A DNA stretch of 44,945 nt from Saccharopolyspora oryzae (GCF_027853915.1 NZ_JAQGLA010000066.1:1-44945); one strand, 5' to 3'. Counted from the first letter of the stretch, positions 26,512 to 35,181 are shown. Translations and numbers: made by a program. Notes: a model not told the origin generated them from the sequence alone.

Positions 26512-27659
26512 TGACCTCGCTGGACTCGCAGCCGGTGTGGCGGGTGAGCGGCACGGGCAAGCGGTGGTCCACGCACGGACCGGGTGTGCTGGACCTCGGC
26601 GTCGCCGAGATGGACCTCTCGGCCTGCCCACCGGTGTTCGACGCGGTCCGGAAAGCGGTGTCAGCGGAGGCGTTCGGGTATCCGGCACCGGATGCGCGCA
26701 GCGGGGTGCCCGAAGCGACCTCCCGCTGGCTGTCCGGTTTCGGGCTCGCCGTCCCGGCCGGTGCGGTGCGGCTCGTGGCCGACGTGCTGCGCGGCATCGC
26801 GGTGGCGATCCGGAACCTGACCAGGCCGGGCTCGGCGGTGATCGTGCCGACCCCGACGTACCAGCGGTTCATCGAAGTGGTTCCGCTGACTGGGCGCGAA
26901 ACCATCGAGATCCCGCTGATCGGTGGCCGGGAGCTGGACCTCGAGGCCATCGAGCGCGCGTTGGCCGCCGGTGCGGGCAGCGTGCTGCTGTGCCACCCGG
27001 TCAACCCGACCGGCGCCGTGTTCGGCGCGGACCAGCTGGCGGACCTGGCGGAACTGGTGCAGCGGTGGGGCGGTCGTGTGATCAGCGACGAGGTGCACGC
27101 CCCGATCCGCTACGGCGTCCCGTTCACGCCCTACGCGTCGTTGAACGACGCGGCCCGCGCTCACGCGGTGACCGTGACGAGTGCTACCAAGGCGTGGAAC
27201 TTCCCGGGGCTGCGCACCGCGATGGTGGCGCTGACCAATCCCGAGGACGTCGAGGTGTGGAACGGGCTGCGGCACTTGGAAACCAGCGGGGTGGCGCCGC
27301 TGGGGATGGTCGCGACCGTCGCGGCCTTCGAGCACGGGCAACCGTGGCTGGAAGCGGTGCTCGCCGACCTGGACGCCCGCCGGAACCAGGTGGTCGGCAC
27401 CCTGGCCGACGCCGGACTCGGCGAGATCGCGCACCTTCCCGACGCGACCTACCTCGCCTGGCTGGACCTCCGCGCCTGGGACGAGAACGCACCAGCGGAG
27501 CGCCTGCGCAAGACGGCGGGCGTCGCACTGGGTGAGGGCGCGCTGTACGGCGCGGCCGGAACCGGCTTCGCACGGTTGAACTTCGCTACGACGCCGGACG
27601 TACTCGCGGAAGCCCTCGACCGGATCGTCCACACTCTGACCACCAGCGGTCTCGGATAG
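26511..27659 (+). CDS. MalY/PatB-type PLP-dependent C-S lyase or aminotransferase
   Basis: The 382-aa fold-type I PLP enzyme belongs to the MalY/PatB branch: GVLDLGVAEMDLSACPPV near the N terminus, FGYPAPD, the cofactor-binding CHPVNPTGAVF, VISDEVHAPIRYG (Asp that binds the pyridine nitrogen), and the Schiff-base lysine in TVTSATKAWNFPGLR. Members cleave cystathionine, cysteine or other S-conjugates to pyruvate, ammonia and a thiol; some are aminotransferases. It overlaps the upstream permease gene (TGATG) with GAGGAGG as ribosome site. Function in catabolism or recycling of a sulfur amino acid or S-conjugate is inferred from this pairing. Confidence 0.88.
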   Translation: MTSLDSQPVWRVSGTGKRWSTHGPGVLDLGVAEMDLSACPPVFDAVRKAVSAEAFGYPAPDARSGVPEATSRWLSGFGLAVPAGAVRLVADVLRGIAVAIRNLTRPGSAVIVPTPTYQRFIEVVPLTGRETIEIPLIGGRELDLEAIERALAAGAGSVLLCHPVNPTGAVFGADQLADLAELVQRWGGRVISDEVHAPIRYGVPFTPYASLNDAARAHAVTVTSATKAWNFPGLRTAMVALTNPEDVEVWNGLRHLETSGVAPLGMVATVAAFEHGQPWLEAVLADLDARRNQVVGTLADAGLGEIAHLPDATYLAWLDLRAWDENAPAERLRKTAGVALGEGALYGAAGTGFARLNFATTPDVLAEALDRIVHTLTTSGLG

Positions 27660-27667
27660 CGGGTGGC

Positions 27668-27710
27668 GCGCTGCTTTCGCAGCTCACCGCGGTGAGTTCG
27701 AAAGCAGCGC
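27668..27710. terminator. Nested bidirectional hairpin overlapping the tetR 3' end
   Basis: GCGCTGCTTTCG (27668-27679) pairs with CGAAAGCAGCGC (27699-27710), and inside lies a perfect 14-bp palindrome CTCACCGCGGTGAG (27683-27696). The structure terminates the rightward lyase gene and, on the other strand, overlaps the last codons and stop of the tetR gene. Confidence 0.8.
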
Positions 27711-28289
27711 ACCGCGCAGGAACGTCTCCACCGCGCACGACAGCTGGTCGATGCTGGCGGGACTTCCCGGCTCGGGCGCGTCCAGCGATCGACCGCCGAT
27801 GACGCGGTCGAACACCAGCCCCTCGCACAGGCTGACCAGGTCGGCGCCGGCGGTGTCCGGGTCGGGCGCTTCCAATGCCGTCATCAGACCGACGGCCAGC
27901 TGGCGCGAGAACGCAGCACGGGCCAGCGGCTCGTGCAGGTCGGTACTCGCGGCCACCTCGGCGACGAGCGCGTACCTCGCGATCGTGTCGGCGCGCCGCG
28001 CTCCCAGCATGCGATCCAGGTGCACCGCGATCCGGTCAGCGGCGGCGCGGACATCCGGTGGCGGGGCGGAACCCGCGAACGCGTCGAAGTCGGCCCGCGC
28101 CCGCACCGACAGCCGCGTCACCGCCGCTTCCAAGAGCGCTCGCCTGGTGCGCATGTAGTACGACGTCGAGCCGCGCGGCAGCTCCAACCGCGCATCGACG
28201 GCCAAGTGCGTCAGCGCCCGAACGCCCTGCTCGGCGACGAGCTCGATCGCAGCATCGGCGATGCGCGTCCGGCGGTCCTGCTCACACAT
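27684..28289 (-). CDS. TetR-family transcriptional repressor
   Basis: The 201-aa protein has a TetR helix-turn-helix: RRTRIADAAIELVAEQGVRALTHLAVDARLELPRGSTSYYMRTRRALLEAAV (residues about 6-56). The C-terminal ligand domain is typical in size (TetR_C-like, DLVSLCEGLVFDRV). The ATG is supported by GGGGAGG. It is divergent from a ZapE-type ATPase gene, and the 68-bp spacer contains a nested inverted repeat centred at 28333, so it probably represses itself and that gene. The ligand is unknown. Confidence 0.92.
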   Translation of the reverse strand: MCEQDRRTRIADAAIELVAEQGVRALTHLAVDARLELPRGSTSYYMRTRRALLEAAVTRLSVRARADFDAFAGSAPPPDVRAAADRIAVHLDRMLGARRADTIARYALVAEVAASTDLHEPLARAAFSRQLAVGLMTALEAPDPDTAGADLVSLCEGLVFDRVIGGRSLDAPEPGSPASIDQLSCAVETFLRGALLSNSPR

Positions 28290-28316
28290 GCCTCGACCTC
28301 CCCTGCATCGCCGATA

Positions 28317-28349
28317 CTCTACATCCGCAGAGGCTCTATGAGCGTAGAG
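28317..28349. promoter_or_regulatory. Likely TetR operator, nested 33-bp palindrome
   Basis: Outer arms CTCTAC (28317-28322) and GTAGAG (28344-28349) and an inner AGAG-G-CTCT (28329-28337) share exactly the same centre at 28333. The element fills the middle of the tetR-zapE divergent spacer, where it would cover both promoters, and its right arm overlaps the AGAGGAG ribosome site of the ATPase gene. Confidence 0.7.
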
Positions 28350-28357
28350 GAGATGCG

Positions 28358-29350
28358 ATGTCCGGCCGATCCCACTCCCCCGCCGACCTGCGCGAACGCT
28401 TCGACGCGGCAGCCGCCCGGCGAGGCTTCGAACTCGACGATGCGCAGCGCGCGGTGGCCGACAAGCTGGCCGAGCTGGGTGTAGCGCTGGGCAAGCGCTT
28501 CCGCCGACCGCGCGGCCTGTACCTGCACGGACCGGTGGGGCGGGGCAAGAGCTTCCTGGTGGACACGTTCTTCGCCGAAGCGCCGGTCCCGGGCAAGCTG
28601 CGCGTGCACTTCCACGACTTCTTCGACCAGCTGCACCGAGCCATCGCCCGGCAGCGGAGCACGGCGCTGGCCGAACTGCTCGACGGCCGGCAGCTGCTGC
28701 ACTTCGACGAGTTCCACGTGCACGACCCCGGCGATGCCGCCCTGCTCACCAAGCTGCTGCACGCCGTGCACGCCCGTCGCATCACCCTCGTGACCACGTC
28801 GAACTACCACCCGGAAGACCTGCTGCCCAACCCGCTGCACCACCACCTCTTCCTGCCCGCCATCGAACTCGTCGAGAAGCACCAGGAAGTCGTCGCGCTC
28901 AGCGGCCCTACCGACTACCGGACGGCCCACCGGTCAGGGCGTTTCGCCGAGGGAACCTGGCAATGGCCGATGACGACTTTCCAGCAGCAGGCCCCGTCAG
29001 AACAGACCACGTTGGACATCAACGGACGGAGCATTCGTGCCCTGAAAGCACGGGATCGGTTGGTGTGCTTCGACTTTCGCGATCTCTGCGACGCCGCGAC
29101 TTCGACCCGCGACTACCTCGCGATCGCCGCGCAGTACGACACCTGGTGCATCACCGGTGTCCCGAAGCTCGCCGAATGCGGCGCAGAAACCCGGCAACGC
29201 TTCGCCAACGTCGTGGACGTCCTGTGCGACCAGGACATCACCTTGCAGGTGGCAGCCGACCACAGCATCGCCGAAACCCTGTGGAACGGCAGGGATTCCG
29301 AACGCACCGCGAGCAGACTGGCCCTAATCCGACCGATCCCACCAGACTAA
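28358..29350 (+). CDS. zapE: ZapE/AFG1-type AAA ATPase
   Basis: The 330-aa protein shows Walker A GPVGRGKS (about residues 55-62), Walker B LLHFDEFHVHD (about 111-121) and the family segment TTSNYHPEDLLPNPLHHHLFLPAIELVEKH, which is the sensor and signature of the ZapE/AFG1/Lace1 family. E. coli ZapE acts at the division ring, and mitochondrial AFG1 helps degrade or mature respiratory subunits. The C-terminal part includes LVCFDFRDLCDAATSTRDYLAIA and RFANVVDVLCDQ. The ATG has AGGAG 5 nt upstream. Control by the divergent TetR gene is unusual for a housekeeping ATPase and suggests an inducible role. Confidence 0.9.
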   Translation: MSGRSHSPADLRERFDAAAARRGFELDDAQRAVADKLAELGVALGKRFRRPRGLYLHGPVGRGKSFLVDTFFAEAPVPGKLRVHFHDFFDQLHRAIARQRSTALAELLDGRQLLHFDEFHVHDPGDAALLTKLLHAVHARRITLVTTSNYHPEDLLPNPLHHHLFLPAIELVEKHQEVVALSGPTDYRTAHRSGRFAEGTWQWPMTTFQQQAPSEQTTLDINGRSIRALKARDRLVCFDFRDLCDAATSTRDYLAIAAQYDTWCITGVPKLAECGAETRQRFANVVDVLCDQDITLQVAADHSIAETLWNGRDSERTASRLALIRPIPPD

Positions 29351-29383
29351 GCCGACTCGGCGGGGTGACTCCGAAAACCGGAA

Positions 29384-29418
29384 GTGCCCTCCTCCCCCGT
29401 CGGTGGGGAGGAGGGCAC
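29384..29418. terminator. Bidirectional terminator between zapE and lepA
   Basis: GTGCCCTCCTCCCC (29384-29397) pairs perfectly with GGGGAGGAGGGCAC (29405-29418) around 7 nt. The stops of the two convergent genes lie 34 and 12 bp away. Confidence 0.88.
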
Positions 29419-29429
29419 CGGAAGGAGTC

Positions 29430-31280
29430 TTACTTCTTGCCCTTGGCCTTGTCGTCCTTGGACTCGTCGGTGGACAGCGCTGCGACGAAGGCTTCCTGCG
29501 GGACCTCGACGCGACCGATGGTCTTCATCCGCTTCTTGCCCTCCTTCTGCTTCTCCAGCAGCTTGCGCTTCCGGCTGATGTCACCGCCGTAGCACTTGGC
29601 GAGGACGTCCTTGCGGATCGCGCGGATCGTTTCGCGGGCGATGATCCGCGAGCCGATCGCCGCCTGGATCGGCACCTCGAACTGCTGGCGCGGGATCAGC
29701 TCGCGCAGCTTCGTGGCCATCTTCGTGCCGTAGCCGTAGGCGCCGTCGCGGTGCACGATCGCGCTGAAGGCGTCCACCGGCTCGCCCTGCAGCAGGATGT
29801 CGACCTTGACCAGGTTCGACGACTGCATGCCCGATTCCTCGTAGTCCATCGAGGCGTAGCCGCGGGTGCGGGACTTGAGCTGGTCGAAGAAGTCGAACAC
29901 GATCTCCGCCAGCGGCAGCGTGTAGCGCAGCTCGACGCGGGTCTCCGACAGGTAGTCCATGCCGGACAGCGCACCGCGGCGGCTCTGGCACAGCTCCATG
30001 ATCGTGCCCACGAACTCCGACGGGGCGATGATGGTGCACTTCGCGACCGGCTCGAAGACGTCCTTGATCTTGCCCTCCGGCCAGTCGGAGGGGTTGGTGA
30101 CGGTCAGCTCGGTGCCGTCCTCCATCTCCACCTCGTAGACGACGTTCGGCGCGGTGGAGATCAGGCTCAGGTTGAACTCGCGCTCCAGCCGGTCGCGGGT
30201 GATCTCCAGGTGCAGCAGCCCCAGGAACCCGCAGCGGAAGCCGAAGCCCAGCGCGCCGGAGGTCTCCGGCTCGTAGGTCAGCGCGGCGTCGTTGAGCTGC
30301 AGCTTGTCCAGCGCCTCGCGCAGCAGCGGGTAGTCGGTGCCGTCCATCGGGTAGAGACCGGAGTACACCATCGGCTTGGGCTCGCGGTAGCCGCTCAGCG
30401 GCTTTTCGGCGCCCTTGCGCTCGGCGGTGATCGTGTCACCGACCTTGGACTGCCGGACGTCCTTCACACCGGTGATCAGGTAGCCGACCTCACCGACGCC
30501 GAGGCCCGCGGAGGGCTTGGGCTCCGGCGAGATGATGCCGACTTCCAGCAGCTCGTGGGTGGCGCCGGTGGACATCATCCGGATCCGCTGCCGCGGGGTG
30601 ATCTTGCCGTCCACCACCCGGATGTAGGTGACCACGCCGCGGTAGGTGTCGTAGACCGAGTCGAAGATCATCGCGCGCGGCGGGGCGTCGGCATCGCCCT
30701 GCGGCTGCGGGATCTGCTGCACGACCGCGTCCAGCACCGCCTCGACGCCCTCGCCGGTCTTGGCCGACACGCGCAGCACGTCCTCCGGCTCGCAGCCGAT
30801 GATGTGCGCCAGCTCCGCGGCGTACTTGTCAGGCTCAGCGGCCGGCAGGTCGATCTTGTTGAGCACCGGGATGATCTGCAGCTCGTGCTCCATCGCCAGG
30901 TACAGGTTGGCGAGAGTCTGCGCCTCGATGCCCTGCGCGGCGTCGACCAGCAGGATCGCGCCTTCGCACGCGGCCAGCGACCGGCTGACCTCGTACGTGA
31001 AGTCGACGTGACCGGGGGTGTCGATCATGTGCAGCACGTGGTCGACGCCGTCGGTGTTCCACGGCAGGCGCACGTTCTGCGCCTTGATCGTGATGCCGCG
31101 CTCCCGCTCGATGTCCATCCGGTCGAGGTACTGGGCCCGGTACGCGCGTTCTCCCAGCACGCCGGTCAGCTGCAGCATGCGGTCGGCCAGCGTCGACTTG
31201 CCGTGGTCGATGTGCGCGATGATGCAGAAGTTCCGGATCCGCTCCGGGGGCGTGAACGTGGTGTCGGCGTAACTGCTCAC
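29430..31280 (-). CDS. lepA: Elongation factor 4 (LepA) GTPase
   Basis: The 616-aa ribosome-associated GTPase has the G1 motif AHIDHGKST (about residues 22-30), RERGITIK (switch I region), DTPGH (G3), NKID (G4), EF-G-like domains II, III and V, and the LepA-specific C-terminal domain (SSNLVKVDILLQGEPVDAFSAIVHRDGAYGYG and the basic tail). LepA acts in translation initiation or back-translocation under stress. Length is typical (about 600). The GTG start is preceded by GAGGA. The lysine-rich C-terminal extension (KDDKAKGKK) is longer than in E. coli. Confidence 0.98.
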   Translation of the reverse strand: MSSYADTTFTPPERIRNFCIIAHIDHGKSTLADRMLQLTGVLGERAYRAQYLDRMDIERERGITIKAQNVRLPWNTDGVDHVLHMIDTPGHVDFTYEVSRSLAACEGAILLVDAAQGIEAQTLANLYLAMEHELQIIPVLNKIDLPAAEPDKYAAELAHIIGCEPEDVLRVSAKTGEGVEAVLDAVVQQIPQPQGDADAPPRAMIFDSVYDTYRGVVTYIRVVDGKITPRQRIRMMSTGATHELLEVGIISPEPKPSAGLGVGEVGYLITGVKDVRQSKVGDTITAERKGAEKPLSGYREPKPMVYSGLYPMDGTDYPLLREALDKLQLNDAALTYEPETSGALGFGFRCGFLGLLHLEITRDRLEREFNLSLISTAPNVVYEVEMEDGTELTVTNPSDWPEGKIKDVFEPVAKCTIIAPSEFVGTIMELCQSRRGALSGMDYLSETRVELRYTLPLAEIVFDFFDQLKSRTRGYASMDYEESGMQSSNLVKVDILLQGEPVDAFSAIVHRDGAYGYGTKMATKLRELIPRQQFEVPIQAAIGSRIIARETIRAIRKDVLAKCYGGDISRKRKLLEKQKEGKKRMKTIGRVEVPQEAFVAALSTDESKDDKAKGKK

Positions 31281-31546
31281 TCAGTGTTCCTCGCGGATGT
31301 CGACTGGTGCGGGATTCACCCCATCGTCCCATGACACGCCAAGTGCTCGATGCCCAACTCCGGGTCATCCCCGGCACGACCACCGCCGGCACGGCGTTGA
31401 GCTGCCCGGATGCGCGGTTTCGCCCGGTTCGCCCCAGATCGTGCTTTCGGTCACCGGCTGCTTCGCCGGTGCCGGGCCCGCGCCGCCCGATGGCTACCGT
31501 TGACGCCCGGCAACACCGCCGGACATCAACTTTGGAGGACCGTCAG

Positions 31547-32524
31547 ATGTCGTTGGGCTTGACCCTGCCCAAGGCCGAGCTGCACCTGCACATCGAGGGC
31601 ACCATGGAGCCGGAGCTGGTGTTCAGCCTGGCCCGGCGCAACGGCGTGGCGCTGCCCTTCGAGACCGTGGACGACCTGCGCCGCCGGTACGTCTTCGACG
31701 ACCTGCAGTCCTTCCTCGACCTCTACTACTTGGCGATGGCGGTGCTGCGCACGGCGCAGGACTTCACCGACCTCACCGACGCCTACCTGGCGAAGGCCCG
31801 CGAGCAGGGCGTGCGCCACGCGGAGATCTTCTTCGACCCGCAGGCCCACGTCTCGCGCGGCGTGCCGCTGTCGGAGGTGGTGTCCGGGCTGACCGAGTCG
31901 CTGCGCAACAGCAAGGAGCGCTTCGGCATCTCCACCCGGCTCATCGCGTGCTTCCTGCGCGACAAAGGACCACAGGAAGCGCTGGAGACCTGGGAGACGC
32001 TGCAGCCGCACCTCGAGCAGATCGACGGCATCGGCCTGGACTCCGCCGAGGTCGGCCACCCGCCGCAGCTGTTCAAGCCGGTGTTCACCCGCGCCCGCGA
32101 CGCCGGCCTGCACGTGGTCGCCCACGCCGGCGAGGAAGGGCCGGCGGACTACGTCTGGCAGGCCATCGACGTGCTCGGCGTGGAGCGCGTGGACCACGGC
32201 ATCCGGTCGGTGGAGGACGGCGCGCTGCTCAAGCGCCTGGCCGATGACCGCACGCCGCTGACGGTGTGCCCGCTGTCGAACGTCCGCCTGCGCTGCGTGC
32301 CGGAGCTGTCCCAGCACCCGCTGCCGCGACTGCTCGACGCCGGGGTGCTGGTGACGATCAACTCCGACGACCCGTCCTACTTCGGCGGCTACGTCGGCGA
32401 GAACTTCGTCGCGCTGCAGGAAGCCCTCGACGACTCGGTGCTGCGCCAGTTCGCCGCCGACTCGTTCCGCGCGTCCTTCCTCCCCGAGGAGGAGCGCGCC
32501 GCGCTGATCGCCGAGATCAAGTGA
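31547..32524 (+). CDS. add: Adenine/adenosine deaminase family protein, probably adenine deaminase
   Basis: The 325-aa amidohydrolase has the zinc-binding HLHIEG motif (residues 13-18), the catalytic HAGEEGP, the H in RVDHGIRS and the zinc-ligand Asp in NSDDPSYFGGY. The segments AELHLHIEGTMEPELVF, LARRNG, AEIFFDPQAHVSRGV, DSAEVGHPP and LDAGVLVTINSDDP match more closely the adenine deaminase branch (for example the Pseudomonas enzyme, as I recall it) than true adenosine deaminases, so adenine to hypoxanthine is the likely reaction. The ATG has GGAGG 8 nt upstream. A 266-bp spacer separates it from lepA and contains a stem at 31452-31471. Confidence 0.85.
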   Translation: MSLGLTLPKAELHLHIEGTMEPELVFSLARRNGVALPFETVDDLRRRYVFDDLQSFLDLYYLAMAVLRTAQDFTDLTDAYLAKAREQGVRHAEIFFDPQAHVSRGVPLSEVVSGLTESLRNSKERFGISTRLIACFLRDKGPQEALETWETLQPHLEQIDGIGLDSAEVGHPPQLFKPVFTRARDAGLHVVAHAGEEGPADYVWQAIDVLGVERVDHGIRSVEDGALLKRLADDRTPLTVCPLSNVRLRCVPELSQHPLPRLLDAGVLVTINSDDPSYFGGYVGENFVALQEALDDSVLRQFAADSFRASFLPEEERAALIAEIK

Positions 32525-32529
32525 GGAAC

Positions 32530-32560
32530 GCGCCCGTCTCCGGCTCCCGGAGGCGGGCGC
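32530..32560. terminator. Terminator hairpin between the deaminase and the VOC gene
   Basis: GCGCCCG (32530-32536) with CGGGCGC (32554-32560), and CTCCGG (32538-32543) with CCGGAG (32547-32552), make one stem with single-base internal loops. It serves both convergent genes. Confidence 0.8.
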
Positions 32561-32562
32561 CT

Positions 32563-32943
32563 TCAGAGGTTGCGGACGTCCACGCGCAGCGGGTGGTCCG
32601 ACGGGATTTCCACCAGCACGATCCGCATGCCGTCCGGGTCGGCGATCCACGCCTCGTCCAAGCCCCAGGGCTGCCGCGCGGGCTCGGCCAGCACGGTGAC
32701 GCCGTGCTCGCGCAGCTGCTCGAACTCGGCGCGGACATCGCGCACCTGGATCCAGAGCACCTGGTCCGGGCTCGGTCCCGGCCCACCGCTGCCGGACACC
32801 TCCAGCAGCCCCTGGCCGAGGAAGAACACCGTGCCACCGGGGAACTCCCGAGCGATCGCCAACCCGAGCACGTCCCGGTAGAACCGCACGGCCCGATCCC
32901 AGTCCCGAGGCCGGAGGATCAACCGGCTGGCCAAGACATCCAT
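32563..32943 (-). CDS. VOC (glyoxalase/bleomycin-resistance fold) protein
   Basis: The 126-aa protein has the vicinal-oxygen-chelate pattern: LILRPRDWDRAVRFYRDVLGLAIAREFPGGTVFFLGQGLLEVSG (first beta-alpha-beta-beta-beta module) and VLWIQVRDVRAEFEQLREHGVTVLAEPARQPWGLDEAWIADPDGMRIVLVE (second module). The metal-ligand positions are only partly conserved (a Glu is present at the C-terminal VEIPSD), so it may be a metal-dependent dioxygenase/isomerase-like enzyme or a binding protein. The substrate is unknown. A weak GGGGC precedes the ATG, and a TAGAAA-like hexamer lies upstream. Confidence 0.82.
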   Translation of the reverse strand: MDVLASRLILRPRDWDRAVRFYRDVLGLAIAREFPGGTVFFLGQGLLEVSGSGGPGPSPDQVLWIQVRDVRAEFEQLREHGVTVLAEPARQPWGLDEAWIADPDGMRIVLVEIPSDHPLRVDVRNL

Positions 32944-33146
32944 GCCCCGTTTCTACCGGCCGGGACGAAGCCCTGCCGATTCAGCTCGCCCGACGATCGC
33001 GAAGCGCCGGATCTGATGTCTTCGCGCTACTGGAGGATCTGCACTCCAGAGCCGCCCGCAACGCGGTGTTCCGCGCGGGTGTGACCGCCAGGGACCGCCG
33101 GCTGTGCGGATCCGGTGTGCGCGGGGGGTGCTGCTGGGCTGGGCGG

Positions 33147-34010
33147 TTAGGCGATGCCGAGGAGGACTACCCCGGTGAGGACTACGACGGCGCCTGCCAT
33201 GCGGCGGCCGGGTTGGGCTTCGCCCAGGAGGCGCCAGGCCAGCAGGCCTGCGATGACGATGCTCAGCTCCCTGGCGGGGGCGACCAGGCTGACCGGGGCG
33301 AGCTGCATCGCGAACAGGACCAGGACGTAGGCCAGCGGCGAGAGCAGTGCCACCGCGAGCACCGAGGCCCGGTGCTCGCGCCAGATCTCGGCGACCTGGG
33401 TGCGGCGGCGGGCGGCGTACGGGGAGAGCAGGATCGAGCGGGCGAAATTGTTCGCCCAGTCGTACAGCAGCGGGGACAGCGCCAGGCCCGTCACCGCGTA
33501 GGCGTCCCACACCGTGTAGACCGCGATCAGCGAACCGGTCAGGACGCCGAATCCGACCCCGGCCAGGCTCGCGCCGGAGCGCGGCAAGCCGTCGGACAGA
33601 CCGATCACGACCACCCCGGCGATGACCAGCAACCCACCAGCCGCGCCGAGCCAGCCGGGGCGTTCACCCAGCACCAGGATCGCGATCACCATCGCCAGCA
33701 TCGGTCCGGTCCCCCTGGCCAGGGGGTACACCACCGACATGTCACCGACCGCGTAACCGCGCTGCAGCAGCAGGAAGTAGGCCAGGTGCACCACGGCGCT
33801 GACCAGCACGCCCAGCACCAAGTTGCCCCACGGCGGCGCGCCGCTCCAGATCAGCACACCGGCGGCGACCGGCAAGTACAGGACGGTCGAGCAGGCCGCG
33901 GTCAGCCACACGAACCCGGCGCCTGCCGATCCCGCGCGCTTGGCGAAGAAGTTCCAGCCCGCGTGCGCGAACGCAGCGGCGACGACGAGCAGGACGGCGA
34001 ACAGACCCAC
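33147..34010 (-). CDS. EamA/DMT-family transporter
   Basis: The 287-aa protein has about ten hydrophobic helices in two EamA repeats. The first runs from AGWNFFAKRAG to PLARGTGPMLAMVIAILVLGERPGWLGAAGGLLVIAGVVVIGL, where the LGER and YPLARGTGP motifs are characteristic of drug/metabolite transporters; the second ends with LVAPARELSIVIAGLLAWRLLGE. These exporters or importers move small metabolites. The substrate cannot be read. The GTG start has GAGAGGG upstream. Confidence 0.88.
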   Translation of the reverse strand: MGLFAVLLVVAAAFAHAGWNFFAKRAGSAGAGFVWLTAACSTVLYLPVAAGVLIWSGAPPWGNLVLGVLVSAVVHLAYFLLLQRGYAVGDMSVVYPLARGTGPMLAMVIAILVLGERPGWLGAAGGLLVIAGVVVIGLSDGLPRSGASLAGVGFGVLTGSLIAVYTVWDAYAVTGLALSPLLYDWANNFARSILLSPYAARRRTQVAEIWREHRASVLAVALLSPLAYVLVLFAMQLAPVSLVAPARELSIVIAGLLAWRLLGEAQPGRRMAGAVVVLTGVVLLGIA

Positions 34011-34280
34011 GGAACCCTCTCGGTGCCGCGCGGGCGCGCAGCATCCGGGTTCCTCCAGGCTTTTGTCCCGTCAGATGTGCGATCGCTCCCGTTCCGCGAT
34101 CGTCGGTGCCGCTCGGACCTGACCTCCACGCCCCTGGTTGTGGTGTCGCGGCGGAGCGGGAGCGGAACCCTAGGCACAACCAGCGGTCATGCTACGCCGC
34201 TCAGGAGCTGGGGTTGAACGATGTTGTGGCGTGCGGCACGCCTGTTCGCGCGAGTGGTTCTTTGCGAACACCCGCAGGTC

Positions 34281-35087
34281 TCAGACCCCGGCGGCGAGCT
34301 TCCAGCCGAGGCTGATCACCAGGCCGACGACCACCGTGAGGAAGACCCGGCGCACGAAACCGGATCCGCGCCGGGCGGCCAGCACCGCGCCGAGGACGCT
34401 GCCCGCGACGTTGCTCAGCGCCATCAGGATTCCCAGCCCCCACAGCACCTTGCCCGCGGGGATGAAGAAGATCAGGGCGCCGACGTTGGTCGCGACGTTG
34501 ACGACCTTCGCGGTGGCCGAAGCCGTGAGGAACGCGAAACCGACCAGTCCGACCAGCAGGAACACCAGGAACGATCCGGTGCCCGGACCGGCGATGCCGT
34601 CCCAGAAACCGATCACCGCGCCGCCCGCGAGCATCACCAGCAGCTGCACGCGGCGCTCGAAGCGCGGCGCGTCCACCGAACCGAGATCGGGCTTGCGCCA
34701 GGTGTAGAGGCCCACCGCGACCAGGGCGGCGAGCACGATGATGTTGAGGACGTGCGAGGGCAGCGCGTTGGCCAGCATCGCGCCGCCCAGCGAACCCAGC
34801 AGTGCCACCAGCGCCATTGACAGCGCGGCGCGCCAGTCGATCGGGGTGCGCTTGGCGTAGGTGCGGGCAGCCGCGGTGGTGCCGGCGATCGCCGCGACCT
34901 TGTTGGTGGCCAGCGAGTAGATCACCTCGCCACCGGGCATGAGCAGCAGCATCGCGGGCAGCTGGATCAGGCCGCCACCGCCGACGATCGCGTCGACCGC
35001 TCCGGCGAGGAACGCGGCTGCGCAGAGGAAGAGCAGACCGGCGAGCGAGAGATCGGCGAAACCAGGCCAGTTCAGGGCATCCAGCAC
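34281..35087 (-). CDS. TauE/SafE-family membrane transporter
   Basis: The 268-aa protein has about eight membrane segments and the TauE/SafE signatures AGAVDAIVGGGGLIQLPAMLLL (first half) and VIGFWDGIAGPGTGSFLVFLL (second half), the internal repeat of the family. Members move sulfite, sulfoacetate or other organic anions; the substrate is unknown here. The GTG start has AAGGT about 9 nt upstream. It lies upstream of the divergent rpsT promoter region. Confidence 0.9.
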   Translation of the reverse strand: MLDALNWPGFADLSLAGLLFLCAAAFLAGAVDAIVGGGGLIQLPAMLLLMPGGEVIYSLATNKVAAIAGTTAAARTYAKRTPIDWRAALSMALVALLGSLGGAMLANALPSHVLNIIVLAALVAVGLYTWRKPDLGSVDAPRFERRVQLLVMLAGGAVIGFWDGIAGPGTGSFLVFLLVGLVGFAFLTASATAKVVNVATNVGALIFFIPAGKVLWGLGILMALSNVAGSVLGAVLAARRGSGFVRRVFLTVVVGLVISLGWKLAAGV

Positions 35088-35175
35088 GAGGATCGACCTT
35101 ATGGTCTGGTGGGGCGAGTTCCGAGGCTATGTGATCGCTCTCGCCCCGGCCGACATCTGCCCAGGTCGTGGCTGT

Positions 35176-35181
35176 TAACAT
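35176..35181 (+). promoter_or_regulatory. Possible rpsT -10 region
   Basis: TAACAT occurs in an AT-rich dip about 105 bp before the rpsT start. A clear -35 is not seen, so this is tentative. A leader of about 100 nt would follow. Confidence 0.3.

Noticed and set aside
29403..31334. 643-aa ORF opposite lepA
   Set aside because: It is antisense to a certain LepA gene and has no recognisable domain.
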